A DNA stretch of 64,000 bases from CAWHJB01 sp963698715 (GCA_963698715.1 CAVORW010000001.1:620001-684000), one strand, 5' to 3'. Positions 35,067-44,041 are shown, numbered from the stretch's first letter. Notes: a model not told the origin generated them from the letters alone. Made by a program: numbers and translations.

Positions 35067-36338
35067 TCAGGGCGAAGGAAAGACGAACGGCCACAAACGG
35101 ACCGTATAAATGCAAGCCAGACTCAGCAAAACGATTAGTCCCAACAGCCCCACAACTGAAGCTAGAGCCAGCTGTTTTTGCCCTTTGCTTAGGGGGGGCG
35201 GTTGTGCGGCTCGATAGAGCAGCTCTGGGTCAGGAGCGAGCAGCGGATCCAGATCGTTGCTGAAGTCCGGAAGCTGATTCATATCCCCATTAAATCCTCG
35301 CAGGGCGGTTTCTGCCTCAAGGTTGATGGTGTGGATGACCCGGTTCATCAGCTCGTTGTATCCTGTTGGCTCGACCCCTTCAAGTACGATTGCCAGGTAG
35401 GCATAGTATCCCGACTCCAACAGAATACGCCGGTCGCCATGGGTGATTTCTTCCAGTTCGCTTTCCGGGTTTCCAAAAGAATCTCGCACGAAATCCCGGA
35501 TTGCAGTGAGCATGCCGCTCGTCAGATCAAGTTCCTGGCTTTTCTGGCCTGGGGAGGAGCGATGCGCCAGCAGCAGCCCGGTTTCACGGTGAATGAGAAT
35601 CACATATTGGATCGAAAAGGGCAGCGAGTTCCGCATCAATAGCTCCGCCGCGGAAACCCCGGTTAAACTGGCTCGCAATCTGCTGGCAATGGAGCGAACA
35701 TTAAATTGTGTCCGCATTCGGGCATCGATGTTGCGGTTCAGCTCACGGAAAGATTCCGCGATTGCTTTAGCGATGATCTGCCCAATCAGCGGGTATAGTG
35801 AATCGATGATGTCTTGCCGGGCATCCCGAATCTGGTGCCGGATAGCGGGGCCGATCACCGGGGCTATGGCTTGCGCGAATCGAGCTTGCTGGCTGCCGGC
35901 AGCTTTGGAAAGCATTGAGATCAGCACTGGGCTCACTCGCTGGTCCACAGCTTCCGGATCTGCAAGATTGGCTTTCAGTGCAGCCAGTTCGCCTTGCAGT
36001 TTCAGGTCCTGGATTTCTATTTCTTGCTGAAGGGATTGGCCGGAAGATGAAACGTGGGCAGCCAGCGCTTCCTGTTGAGCCTGCGCCTGTTGGTGTGCAC
36101 TCATCAGTTCATTGAATCGACTGCTGAGCTGCATATCACCTTGTTTGATTTGATTTTCTAGCCGCTCAAGTTCGGCTTGCAAGGCTGCCAGACCTTCAAT
36201 TTGCCCTCGCAGCGTCTCAATCTCTGCCTGGATCGCAGCATTGCGCGGGCTGATCAGGCGTAAAAAAGCCTCCCGCAAACCTTCGTTGGCTTCCAGCGAG
36301 TGGGCAAACGAATTCGCCAGTGTTTTTTTCTCAGTCAT
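35067..36338 (-). CDS. Coiled-coil protein with roadblock-like region and C-terminal membrane anchor
   Basis: A 423-residue protein. Residues about 35-125 are a long coiled coil, and 200-340 contain a segment of mixed strands (IQYVILIHRETGLLLAHR ... YYAYLAIVLEG). That segment resembles the roadblock/LC7-like region seen in some OmpA-type and GTPase-partner proteins. One transmembrane helix lies near the C-terminus (LALASVVGLLGLIVLLSLACIY). It overlaps the upstream coiled-coil gene by 8 bp. A Rab-like GTPase is encoded 4.5 kb away on the same strand, a possible partner. The roadblock assignment is from pattern only. Confidence 0.6.
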   Translation of the reverse strand: MTEKKTLANSFAHSLEANEGLREAFLRLISPRNAAIQAEIETLRGQIEGLAALQAELERLENQIKQGDMQLSSRFNELMSAHQQAQAQQEALAAHVSSSGQSLQQEIEIQDLKLQGELAALKANLADPEAVDQRVSPVLISMLSKAAGSQQARFAQAIAPVIGPAIRHQIRDARQDIIDSLYPLIGQIIAKAIAESFRELNRNIDARMRTQFNVRSIASRLRASLTGVSAAELLMRNSLPFSIQYVILIHRETGLLLAHRSSPGQKSQELDLTSGMLTAIRDFVRDSFGNPESELEEITHGDRRILLESGYYAYLAIVLEGVEPTGYNELMNRVIHTINLEAETALRGFNGDMNQLPDFSNDLDPLLAPDPELLYRAAQPPPLSKGQKQLALASVVGLLGLIVLLSLACIYTVRLWPFVFPSP

Positions 36339-36765
36339 TTCCTTGTGCGGAACCAGTCGTGTTTTCCTGATAGCCTGCCAGGACGGAGATCAGCGCATCC
36401 ACCAGGCCGGCCTGCTGGCTCGAGGTCGCCTGACTGGCTTCTCGCTGCGTGTGAAGATCTTGCTTGATTGTATCAATCAGCAGGTTTAGTTCAGCCAGGG
36501 CAGTCTCTCGGCTGGATGATTCGTCGCTGAGGCGTTTCAAGAGATCCTGCTGCCCGGTTTCGGTAGCTAGCTGGTTCTCGGCCCGCGCCCTGGTTTCGTT
36601 TTCGATGGTTTTCTGCAGCTTCTCATTTTCCTGCTGCAGGGAATCAACCGTTTGTTGGAGTGCATCGATGCGCGCCTGCAGTCGCTGCAGATTTTCACCA
36701 AACAAGATCTGGCGAATAATCTGAACATCATCGAGATTCATTTCCTGTTCTTTTTTAGTGGTCAT
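36331..36765 (-). CDS. Coiled-coil protein
   Basis: A 144-residue protein that is almost entirely coiled coil (heptads such as LQARIDALQQTVDSLQQENEKLQK). There is no signal peptide. The start at 36765 has GAGGAT upstream; ATG 36795 lacks one. Its stop overlaps the start of the roadblock-like gene, so the two proteins are made together and probably form a complex through their coils. Confidence 0.7.
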   Translation of the reverse strand: MTTKKEQEMNLDDVQIIRQILFGENLQRLQARIDALQQTVDSLQQENEKLQKTIENETRARAENQLATETGQQDLLKRLSDESSSRETALAELNLLIDTIKQDLHTQREASQATSSQQAGLVDALISVLAGYQENTTGSAQGND

Positions 36766-36953
36766 GGGATCATCCTCAATCCTGGCGTGGAGCAAAGTGC
36801 CACTTTACTGCAATCTCCCACCTGGGAGATATCTGGATTAATTGTTAGTCCGTGGATCAAAGGTGGGGAAGCGGTGATTTATTAGAGCCTGATGAGAATA
36901 AGTATAGCATAGAGTTTTAACAGGTTTGCTGGCAATCGCGGCGTTAAAAGTAG

Positions 36954-36976
36954 CTGCCTGGATCAAATCCAGGCAG
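36954..36976 (-). terminator. Short hairpin terminator of mscL
   Basis: CTGCCTGGA (36954-36962) pairs with TCCAGGCAG (36968-36976); the minus-strand exit runs into CTACTTTT. It lies 66 bases after the mscL stop. Confidence 0.6.
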
Positions 36977-37042
36977 TTATGGGTCATTCCCTTATGTGCC
37001 GCACCATCCGTTTTTACAGATCGCGCGATTATTACGATCTCA

Positions 37043-37474
37043 TCAGGCAATTTCGGATGTGCAGTTGGGGCAGCGGGTGGCTTTCAGTGGCACAGCCGAC
37101 AGGCAGTACGGGCAATCCTTGGTGGTTGGCGCTGCGGCTTCTGCGGGTTTTTGCATTTTATTCACCTGGCGGATCAGTAAAAAGATCGCCAAAGCGATAA
37201 TTAGAAAGTTGATAATCGTATTGATGAACAGCCCATAATTCAATGTGGCTGCTCCAGCAGCAACGGCTGCTTCCAGGTTGGCATACTGAGTGCCGTCCAG
37301 GCTGATGAACAAGTTCGAAAAGTCCACCCCACCCAGAAGTAAACCGATGGGGGGCATCAGAATATCATTCACCAGGGATGAGATAATTTGCCCAAAGGCT
37401 CCACCGATGATGATACCTACCGCCAGATCCAGAACATTGCCTCGCATTACAAATTCTTTGAATTCCTTTAACAT
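37043..37474 (-). CDS. mscL: Large-conductance mechanosensitive channel with C-terminal zinc ribbon
   Basis: A 143-residue protein. Residues 1-98 are a standard MscL: FKEFVMRGNVLDLAVGIIIG, the pore helix, a short periplasmic loop and the second helix NTIINFLIIALAIFLLIR. MscL opens under membrane tension to release solutes. The C-terminus, normally a helical bundle, instead carries DCPYCLSAVPLKATRCPNC, a zinc ribbon of two CxxC pairs. AAGGAG precedes the start. Such zinc-ribbon tails occur in some bacterial membrane proteins; their role here is unknown. Confidence 0.93.
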   Translation of the reverse strand: MLKEFKEFVMRGNVLDLAVGIIIGGAFGQIISSLVNDILMPPIGLLLGGVDFSNLFISLDGTQYANLEAAVAAGAATLNYGLFINTIINFLIIALAIFLLIRQVNKMQKPAEAAAPTTKDCPYCLSAVPLKATRCPNCTSEIA

Positions 37475-37671
37475 TTCCTACTACTCCTTCTTAGGTTTGA
37501 TTGAAATGACCTGAGTCGCTTGATTCCGATTGAATTGTTTCCAGGAAATTGAATTTCCCGGCCGATGTTTCTTCTGCAATCACCGATTCTGTTTGCACTG
37601 GTTGGTGAGTCCGGGGTTTGTGTCCTTTCTGCGGGCAGCATGCTACCGATAAGCCTTGCAGTGCCATTCAG

Positions 37672-37758
37672 CTAAAGAATAACCCACAACAATCCCAGCA
37701 GGATTGCGACGACCAGCTTGAATAGATCGTACCTTCTCGTGTTTGCCGAACTATTCAT
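37672..37758 (-). CDS. 28-residue single-helix membrane peptide
   Basis: MNSSANTRRYDLFKLVVAIL plus a hydrophobic end (GLLWVIL). The ATG lies one base after the stop of the upstream HhH membrane protein, so it is likely translated by coupling. It is too short for standard gene calling. No family is known to me. Confidence 0.5.
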   Translation of the reverse strand: MNSSANTRRYDLFKLVVAILLGLLWVIL

Positions 37759-37759
37759 C

Positions 37760-38209
37760 TTAAGCCTGGCCTGTCTGTTTCGCTTCAACCAGGAGCCTGG
37801 CCTGGTTCAAGATGTCATCTTCGTTGGCGAGTCTTTTGATATTATCACCCAAGATTTCTCGCAGCCTTTGCGATGACAGATTGGAAAGGGCTTTAAAACT
37901 GCTGATATCGGCCTCTTTCAACATATTATCGATCACCGGACCGATTCCTTTAATGTCTTGCAGGTTATCATGCCCATTGTTCGGGGTGGCGGAGAGCCTG
38001 GTTTTTAGATGCTCAACCTGGGTTTGCATGGCTCGGAGGTCAACTTCTAACTCGGATTTTTCTTCCCGATAAGCCGCGACTCTGGTTTGCAGTTGGCTTA
38101 TTTCAAGATTAAGTGCGTTATACTTCCGCCGCCAATAAAACCAATCAATGACCCATTCTAACAGCCAGCCGATCAAAATGCCAAATACGAAAGTCGTCCA
38201 ATTATACAC
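37760..38209 (-). CDS. Membrane-anchored coiled-coil protein with helix-hairpin-helix domain
   Basis: A 149-residue protein starting with GTG, nine bases after GGAG. An N-terminal transmembrane helix (FVFGILIGWLLEWVIDWFYW), then a coiled coil (about 30-70), then a helix-hairpin-helix unit beginning LQDIKGIGPVIDNMLKEADI. HhH domains of this kind often bind DNA or other proteins without sequence specificity. The next gene upstream (38258) is also HhH-type, so the two may be related in function. Confidence 0.7.
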   Translation of the reverse strand: MYNWTTFVFGILIGWLLEWVIDWFYWRRKYNALNLEISQLQTRVAAYREEKSELEVDLRAMQTQVEHLKTRLSATPNNGHDNLQDIKGIGPVIDNMLKEADISSFKALSNLSSQRLREILGDNIKRLANEDDILNQARLLVEAKQTGQA

Positions 38210-38257
38210 GATTTATTCTCCTAAGATCTATTCCCAAAATGCCGGATTTAATGGCGT

Positions 38258-38659
38258 CTAGTGGGTTACCAGGGGCTGCAGGATCTTGGCGCTGCTCACC
38301 CATCGCTCGACCTGCGCCATCGAGGGGATCCGCCTGACCAGCCGACGCTCGGAATTGATTTCCAGCATCTTGTGATAGAGGTTGTCTGGGCGGCGGTTGC
38401 CCAATTCCCGGGGTGAATCCACCCCACTCGCCTCTAATAGATCGCTGTATTCTTCCCCAATTCCCTTGACCCGCATCAGATCAGCACGATTCACCCACTC
38501 CAAGATCATTTTTTCTGGGATTCCGGTTCGGGAAGCCAAATCGGCCCGGCCTTTACGGGAAGCAGCAAACTTCAACAAAGCTTGAGTAGTCTTAATCGTC
38601 TCTTGGCTCAATTTTTCTGCGTAAGTGGAGCCAATTCCTTCAATTCTTGTGATTTTCAT
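38258..38659 (-). CDS. DUF4332-type helix-hairpin-helix protein
   Basis: A 133-residue soluble protein composed of two HhH-like motifs: MKITRIEGIGSTYAEKL at the start and LMRVKGIGEEYSDLLEASGV in the middle. This is the pattern of DUF4332. A strong AAGGAGG site lies before the start. It may bind nucleic acid, but the function of the family is not established. Spacing to the membrane HhH gene is 48 bp, so they share an operon. Confidence 0.82.
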   Translation of the reverse strand: MKITRIEGIGSTYAEKLSQETIKTTQALLKFAASRKGRADLASRTGIPEKMILEWVNRADLMRVKGIGEEYSDLLEASGVDSPRELGNRRPDNLYHKMLEINSERRLVRRIPSMAQVERWVSSAKILQPLVTH

Positions 38660-38848
38660 TCGTTCCTCCTTGTGGTTTATTCTGGTAGATGCTTATGAAT
38701 AAATATACCGGCCAATATTTAAAAACTGCCGAAAAATATCTTAATAATTTCCGAAAATATTTCCAAGGTCAAGTATCCTCCGTCAAAGGAGCACTCAAAG
38801 TTTGTAAATTGGGTGTTAGGTTTGTGCGGCGCCAGCCGCAAAAAGAAT

Positions 38849-38882
38849 GGTGTGGGCGGGGCTGTCTTGCCCCACCCACACC
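38849..38882 (-). terminator. Terminator of the response-regulator gene
   Basis: A 14-bp stem with one mismatch (38849-38862 with 38869-38882) lies 27 bases after the stop of the minus-strand gene at 38909. It is G/C rich, with a short A/T flank. Confidence 0.6.
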
Positions 38883-38908
38883 TGAGTGTCCATTATCCGA
38901 TCAAAGCT

Positions 38909-39619
38909 TCAGCTGGTTATAGGTTCATCCAGCTTCTCAAAACGGTAACCCATCCCGTGCTCTGAATGAAAATAAACTGGTTTTTTTGGATCTTGCTCAA
39001 TTTTTTTGCGTAGATGGGAAATATAGACATGCACATAATCGAAACTATCCTGGTACTCCCAGCCCCACACACTTTCTAAGATTTGCTTAAAAGACAGCAC
39101 TCGCCCTTTATGCTGGACCAGATAGGTTAAAAGTTTATTTTCTGTCCGGCTTAACCTGACCGGCGTGCCATTGACCTGAACAGTCTGCATTTCCAGGTTA
39201 ATCGACAGGTAATCATCCGCATAGCCGGCATATTTTTCATCACTTGGGACGTGGTCTGTACGGCGAAGCAGCGACCTGGCCCTGGCTAACAGGACATCCT
39301 GGCTGAAAGGTTTGGTGACATAATCATCTGCGCCGGTATCCAATCCATGCACGATATTATTTTCCAGGTTTAAGGCGGTCAACATGATGATTGGCACATC
39401 AGAGAGCCGCCGAATTTGACGGCAGGTGGCATAACCGTCCGTTTCAGGCATCACGATATCCAGAATCACCAAATCCGGCTTGTTTTCGTACAGCCTGCGC
39501 AGCCCTTCATTGCCGCTGGATGCAGAGATCACCTCTGCGCCTGCCTTTTCAAATGCGCGCTCAGTGATCTGGCGGATGTAGACATCGTCATCAATGATTA
39601 GTATTTTTTTACCAAGCAC
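38909..39619 (-). CDS. OmpR-family response regulator
   Basis: A 236-residue two-component regulator. The receiver domain (1-120) has IIDDD, phospho-acceptor Asp54 in LVILDIVMPETDG, and KPF. The C-terminal winged helix (about 135-232; SRTENKLLTYLVQHKG, DYVHVYISHLRKKIEQD) is the OmpR/PhoB type. It follows the histidine kinase gene by 73 bp and is its probable partner. Target genes are unknown. Confidence 0.92.
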   Translation of the reverse strand: MLGKKILIIDDDVYIRQITERAFEKAGAEVISASSGNEGLRRLYENKPDLVILDIVMPETDGYATCRQIRRLSDVPIIMLTALNLENNIVHGLDTGADDYVTKPFSQDVLLARARSLLRRTDHVPSDEKYAGYADDYLSINLEMQTVQVNGTPVRLSRTENKLLTYLVQHKGRVLSFKQILESVWGWEYQDSFDYVHVYISHLRKKIEQDPKKPVYFHSEHGMGYRFEKLDEPITS

Positions 39620-39692
39620 TTTTTAGCTCCCGAGTTGGTGCGGTCATGGTTTGCCGGAATAGTGAATGATTTTTATTGGTACGTTACCTTGC

Positions 39693-40859
39693 TCAGCTCG
39701 CAGGCAGCCGCACCGTGAAGGTCGTGCCTGCTCCTGGTGGGCTGGAAACTTCGATCTGTCCGTGCTGAGCATCCACCAGGGATTTGACGATATAAAGGCC
39801 CAAACCGCTGCCCCTGACCTGGCTCTGTTGGGATGATTCTGTCCGGAAATATAGGTCGAACAGATGCTCTCGCTCCGATTCGGAAAGCCCATAGCCAGTA
39901 TCGCTCACCTGGAAGACTCCGGAGTGCGAGTCAGCCCAGGCTTTGACCTCAACCGAACCGCCTTCAGGAGTATATTTGATGGCATTGTTGATCAGGTTAT
40001 AGAATATTTGCAGCACGCGGCCTGGATCAGCCAGAATCTGGTTTGGTCCTTCAGCTAGGCTGAGTTTAAACTTCAATTGGTGATGGTGGGCAACCTCAGC
40101 CATAATGTCAAAGGCTTCTTCTGTCAGCATATTCAGATCACACGGCACTGGTTGGATTGTTAGCCTGCCGCGCTCGAGCGGATCGAGATCCAAAAAATCA
40201 GCGATCAGGCGATCCAGGCGCCTGACCTGTGAACCGATCAGTCCGAGGAATTCATGATGATCGGCTGGGCTATTGAGGGGTAGTTCAGATTGGACAATCT
40301 CTGCGTAGCTGCCGATCGCTGAGAGTGGCGCCCGCAAATCGTGGGCCGCAATCGAGAGGAACAGCGACTTAAGTTGATTTAACGTTAGAAGTTCCTGATT
40401 GGCCCTGGCAAGCTGAGCCTGCGCCAGGCGCAGCTCGTTCCGGTCTTGAACCAATTGTTGGTCCTGGCGGCTCGCGCGAGTCGTGTCTTCAACGATTAAC
40501 AGCAGTCCTTGGGATGGGTTTTCCAATGACAGGGGAACGACCAGAAATTTTAGATAGCTGGTTGAACCATTGGCGCACAGGCGATTCACATCTTCCAGCC
40601 GCAAAAACGGTAACTTGCCGCTCAGGACCTCCAGCAGCGCATTGTCAGCGCCAACAAACTCCCACAGCAAATCTGTAATTGGCTGGTCCTCCATCTTCTC
40701 AGGCGGGTCGATCAATACATCAGCGAAATCATCCGAAGCCTGAACCAGCTTCAAATCCTGCGACAGCAGGGCATAGGAGACCCGGCCCGCAGGATAAAGG
40801 ACTTCCACGACGCGGGCAATGATCTGATCTGGCAGGGGTTCAGACATGGGGAGGTTCAT
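39693..40859 (-). CDS. Cytoplasmic sensor histidine kinase (PAS-HisKA-HATPase)
   Basis: A 388-residue kinase without transmembrane segments. The N-terminal PAS-like domain (about 25-125) is followed by a coiled coil. The HisKA dimerisation helix has His173 in AAHDLRAPLSAI, and the ATPase domain carries NLINNAIKYTPEGG, DTGYGL and GSGLGLYIVK. It overlaps the upstream small-GTPase gene by 20 bp, so GTPase, kinase and regulator form one unit. A cytoplasmic kinase translated with a GTPase may take its signal from the GTPase state; that is inference. Confidence 0.92.
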   Translation of the reverse strand: MNLPMSEPLPDQIIARVVEVLYPAGRVSYALLSQDLKLVQASDDFADVLIDPPEKMEDQPITDLLWEFVGADNALLEVLSGKLPFLRLEDVNRLCANGSTSYLKFLVVPLSLENPSQGLLLIVEDTTRASRQDQQLVQDRNELRLAQAQLARANQELLTLNQLKSLFLSIAAHDLRAPLSAIGSYAEIVQSELPLNSPADHHEFLGLIGSQVRRLDRLIADFLDLDPLERGRLTIQPVPCDLNMLTEEAFDIMAEVAHHHQLKFKLSLAEGPNQILADPGRVLQIFYNLINNAIKYTPEGGSVEVKAWADSHSGVFQVSDTGYGLSESEREHLFDLYFRTESSQQSQVRGSGLGLYIVKSLVDAQHGQIEVSSPPGAGTTFTVRLPAS

Positions 40860-41361
40860 GCTTGGCCTGGATCAGCCTAGCCAGGGTGAGAAAGGCGGTT
40901 TCTACACCCAGCCCGGTTTTAGCGCTGGTGATCACATATGGAGCATCATACGGCGAGCAGAAGGCTTGCACCTCAGCCTCTGCGATCTCCAGCTCTGCAT
41001 CCAAATCGGATTTGTTGCCCACAAAAACAACTGTGATTTCTGGATTTAAATTTTGCAGCTGGCTATGATAAGCGGAAAAATATTCCAGGGTAAGCCTGCG
41101 GGTCAGGTCGCATACAATCAGCGCGCCAGCTGCGCCGCGCAGGTGGCTGGTTTCATAATGGGCGAATTTTTCGCCGCCTGCCAGATCCCAAAGATAGAGT
41201 TTTAGGTCGAGATCATTCTGACGGATAACCTTGCGGGAGATCTTGACCCCAATCGTGGAATGATACTTATCATCAAATTGACCTTCGACAAACCTTCTGA
41301 CAAGGCTGGTTTTTCCAACGGCAAACTCACCTAGCAGACAGGCTTTGACTTGAATGTGCAT
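40840..41361 (-). CDS. Rab/Ras-like small GTPase
   Basis: A 173-residue small GTPase. It has G1 GEFAVGKTS (11-19), the effector threonine in YHSTIGV, G3 WDLAGGEKF (58-66), G4 NKSD (116-119) and G5 TSAK. The residue equal to catalytic Gln61 of Ras (DxxGQ) is Gly here, which predicts slow intrinsic GTP hydrolysis and a need for a partner. There is no prenylation cysteine. Prokaryotic members often work with roadblock proteins; a roadblock-like gene lies nearby. It is first in the operon with the histidine kinase. Confidence 0.9.
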   Translation of the reverse strand: MHIQVKACLLGEFAVGKTSLVRRFVEGQFDDKYHSTIGVKISRKVIRQNDLDLKLYLWDLAGGEKFAHYETSHLRGAAGALIVCDLTRRLTLEYFSAYHSQLQNLNPEITVVFVGNKSDLDAELEIAEAEVQAFCSPYDAPYVITSAKTGLGVETAFLTLARLIQAKHEPPHV

Positions 41362-41472
41362 AGCAGATTATTAACCCCTGTAAGCGTAAAATGTTGGGTT
41401 TATTATACAGGAGGTTCGCTTCTATCGATGGGCAGAGATTGATATCCCCCACGGAAATCTTGAAGACCCTGG

Positions 41473-43464
41473 CTATGGGTCGAATATCCACTCGCAGTTC
41501 ACAAAAATGTCGCTGCCATCACCCCCATGGCAGAAGTCCTCCCCGGGGCCGCCATCCAGCGTATCATCCCCCGCGCCGCCCAGCAGAACATCTGTGTTTC
41601 CAGCCGGCGAAGCAGCGACGTAGGTGATTTTAATATTGTCGAAATAGACCCGGTCATCTACGGCCAGAGTTCCTGAACTGAGAAAGCGGATCTGGGTATT
41701 CCCCGCCCGATAACTGCTGATATCGTAACTGGCAGTCAGAAATTGGCTGTCGGTCGCTGGGCCGCTAAAGCGCGCCAGTTCTGTCCAGGAACCTCCCCCA
41801 TTGTTTGAGACCTCCAGGCGGACAAAATCGTTGGCATCGTCGAGGCCCCGGCGCAGATAATTAAACTCAAGCTGGGTGGACAAGGCGTTGCTGAGATCAA
41901 TTTGTCGCCAGGCGCCTTTGCTCGCATTCTGGATCCGGAGCGCCTGTAGCGGCCCGCCAGGCGCTATGACAATGGTTAGGTAGGGGTCCTTAACGCTGCC
42001 ATCTTCTTCTTTGCTGGCATATTTTGACTCGCCGGCATCGAGTGTCCCAATCAGGCCTAAACCTTGATTCGGATAAGTGCCGTTCACCCACTGCTGGACC
42101 AGTGCAGTGATTCCAATAGAATAGTACTGGTTGTTGGACGAGGGAGTAAAGGAGGCTGATGCACTGGGAGCGAAGGCGCTGGAAATATTGTTCCAGGTTG
42201 CCCCAGTTTCAGTCCAATCAGCTGTGATACGATGGATATAAACGGGGCTGTTGTTCGAGCTAGTAACATATAAATTGGTTGAGGCAGAGGCAATATTCGA
42301 ACCAGCGGGAATCATCGCAAGATCAAAACGGAACAGGGAGCGTTTATTATCGCCGGTTTTTCTACTCACCTTATTCTCTTTGTCTGTTCCATAATTATTG
42401 CTGGGATTCTTTTCTTCAATATGGGTGTCCATATTGGAGTAGGTGGTCTGAGCCCCTCCGCCCTGGCTGATCTCGACCACCAGGTACGGGTCCTGGGTTA
42501 TCCCATTGGCTTCTTTGGTGGAATATTTGCTTTCGCCTGCAGTTGTCGTGGCGATAAGCATCAGGCCCTGATTGGGGACCGAGCCATTCACCCATTGTTG
42601 GACCAGGGCAGTCAGATTGGCTGAGACAAACTGGTTATTGGTTGATGGTGTGAACGACCCTGAACTGGTTGGGTCAAATCCAGCTGCGCTGTTGCTCCAG
42701 GTCGCCCCAGTCTCGATCCAGGCACTCGTGATGCGATGGATGGAAACGGGATCACTTACCGTTGATTTCACAAAGAAATAAACTCTTGCAGACAGCACAT
42801 TCGAGCCGGTGGGGATAGAAGCAAGATTAAAGCGGAACAGCGATCGCTTTAAATCGCCGGTTTGTCCTTTTACCTTACTTTCATCGTCTGATCCATAGTT
42901 GTTATTTGGATTCTTTTCTTCAATATGGGTGTCCTGATTGGTATACAGCGTATATACGCCCCGCCCCAGCGGGACCTCCACATTAACATCGCCATACGCC
43001 GGGCCATTGCTCTCGCCCAGCTCCTGCCAATCGCCGGCCCAATCCTGGCTGCCATCGTTGTTGGCGTACGAAATGGCGTTGAACTGGTCTAGCACGGTCT
43101 GGGTGCCGCTGGTGCCAACTCCCCCGAGCAGCTGGTCATCCCCGGGGCCGCCCAATATGCAATCATCGCCAGCCAGGCCGTCGATCGCGTCGGCATTGGC
43201 GCTTCCCAGGATCAGGTCATTGTCCGGCGTGCCGCTGAAGGCCCCCTCGCCCAGGATGATATTCTGCAGATTTAAAACGTCGCACTCGGGAGGCTTCAAG
43301 TCGTTGGCAGTGATCGAGCTTTGAACCACCAGATCGATTGCGCCCGTGGTGGGAATCGTCGAAGTAGCCGCCTCCCCATAGCTGCTGGACACCAGCAAGA
43401 CCCCCAAGAAACCAAATATTAGCAGTTTGACAGCCAGGCGGCTGTAGATCGTCGGTGCTTTCAT
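41473..43464 (-). CDS. Secreted protein with two DNRLRE domains and RTX-type calcium repeats
   Basis: A 663-residue exported protein. A signal peptide (about 1-33) is followed by a short set of RTX-like calcium repeats (GLAGDDCILGGPGDDQLLGG). Then come two tandem DNRLRE-type domains (each with DTHIEEKNP-NNYG, RSLFRFNL, SIHRITSAWIETGATW, and LVQQWVNGS-PNQGL), a jelly-roll region, and a second RTX set near the C-terminus (GGAGDDTLDGGPGEDF). It looks like an extracellular adhesin or matrix protein. The adjacent SipW-type peptidase is 24 bp upstream and probably processes it. Confidence 0.85.
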   Translation of the reverse strand: MKAPTIYSRLAVKLLIFGFLGVLLVSSSYGEAATSTIPTTGAIDLVVQSSITANDLKPPECDVLNLQNIILGEGAFSGTPDNDLILGSANADAIDGLAGDDCILGGPGDDQLLGGVGTSGTQTVLDQFNAISYANNDGSQDWAGDWQELGESNGPAYGDVNVEVPLGRGVYTLYTNQDTHIEEKNPNNNYGSDDESKVKGQTGDLKRSLFRFNLASIPTGSNVLSARVYFFVKSTVSDPVSIHRITSAWIETGATWSNSAAGFDPTSSGSFTPSTNNQFVSANLTALVQQWVNGSVPNQGLMLIATTTAGESKYSTKEANGITQDPYLVVEISQGGGAQTTYSNMDTHIEEKNPSNNYGTDKENKVSRKTGDNKRSLFRFDLAMIPAGSNIASASTNLYVTSSNNSPVYIHRITADWTETGATWNNISSAFAPSASASFTPSSNNQYYSIGITALVQQWVNGTYPNQGLGLIGTLDAGESKYASKEEDGSVKDPYLTIVIAPGGPLQALRIQNASKGAWRQIDLSNALSTQLEFNYLRRGLDDANDFVRLEVSNNGGGSWTELARFSGPATDSQFLTASYDISSYRAGNTQIRFLSSGTLAVDDRVYFDNIKITYVAASPAGNTDVLLGGAGDDTLDGGPGEDFCHGGDGSDIFVNCEWIFDP

Positions 43465-43488
43465 CGAACTCTGTCCGTAGCGAAGTGC

Positions 43489-43968
43489 TCATTCCGGCGG
43501 GTCGGATTCCTTGCGGTCTGGCCAAAACAAAAACAGTCCCAGCATCCCTGCCAGCAGCGAGGCTCCGAGCGGAGTGCGGAAACCCTCGATCACTTTGCCG
43601 GCCTTGGGGATGTGCAGCCAGAGCTTGCCCTGGATTTCCGATTGGGTGGGTTCGTAGGAATCGATCCAATCGTTGTGGTCGCCCTGGATAATGAAGTGAT
43701 CGCCATCCACCCCAATCACCCGGTGAATGACCGAGCCCAGCTCGGGGTGCGTGTAGATGACCACATCGCCGATCTGGTAGGCCTCACTCGGGTGCAGGAT
43801 AGCCAGGTCGCCGGTCGTCATAACCGGCTCCATGCTGTTGCCCGACACGATTACGTAAATGTACTGCCCGCCGATCTGCCTGGGGGCCAGGGTCAGCCAG
43901 AAGGCGGCGATGCCAACCAGCCAGAGGGATATTTTGAGGATTGCTTGTGGGAATTGGATGTTTTTCAT
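43489..43968 (-). CDS. SipW/Sec11-type signal peptidase I
   Basis: A 159-residue membrane protease. Catalytic Ser45 is in VSGNSMEPVM. The general base is His82 in VIHRVIG, as in archaeal/ER and SipW peptidases, not the Lys of bacterial LepB. QGDHND holds the conserved Asp. Transmembrane segments are at both ends. SipW-type peptidases cleave special signal peptides of surface fibre or matrix proteins. Both neighbours (a camelysin-like protein and the DNRLRE/RTX protein) are candidates. Confidence 0.92.
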   Translation of the reverse strand: MKNIQFPQAILKISLWLVGIAAFWLTLAPRQIGGQYIYVIVSGNSMEPVMTTGDLAILHPSEAYQIGDVVIYTHPELGSVIHRVIGVDGDHFIIQGDHNDWIDSYEPTQSEIQGKLWLHIPKAGKVIEGFRTPLGASLLAGMLGLFLFWPDRKESDPPE

Positions 43969-43985
43969 AGGGTTTCATGAAAGGT

Positions 43986-44021
43986 GGGCAGCATGGTTGC
44001 GCTCGAGCGGCCATGCTGCCC
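43986..44021. terminator. Hairpin between SipW and its putative substrate gene
   Basis: An 11-bp stem (43986-43996 with 44011-44021) with the self-complementary CGCTCGAGCG inside. It follows the substrate gene stop by 21 bases and could limit read-through into the peptidase gene. Confidence 0.5.
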
Positions 44022-44041
44022 TGCCATCTGGGTGGAAAAAC

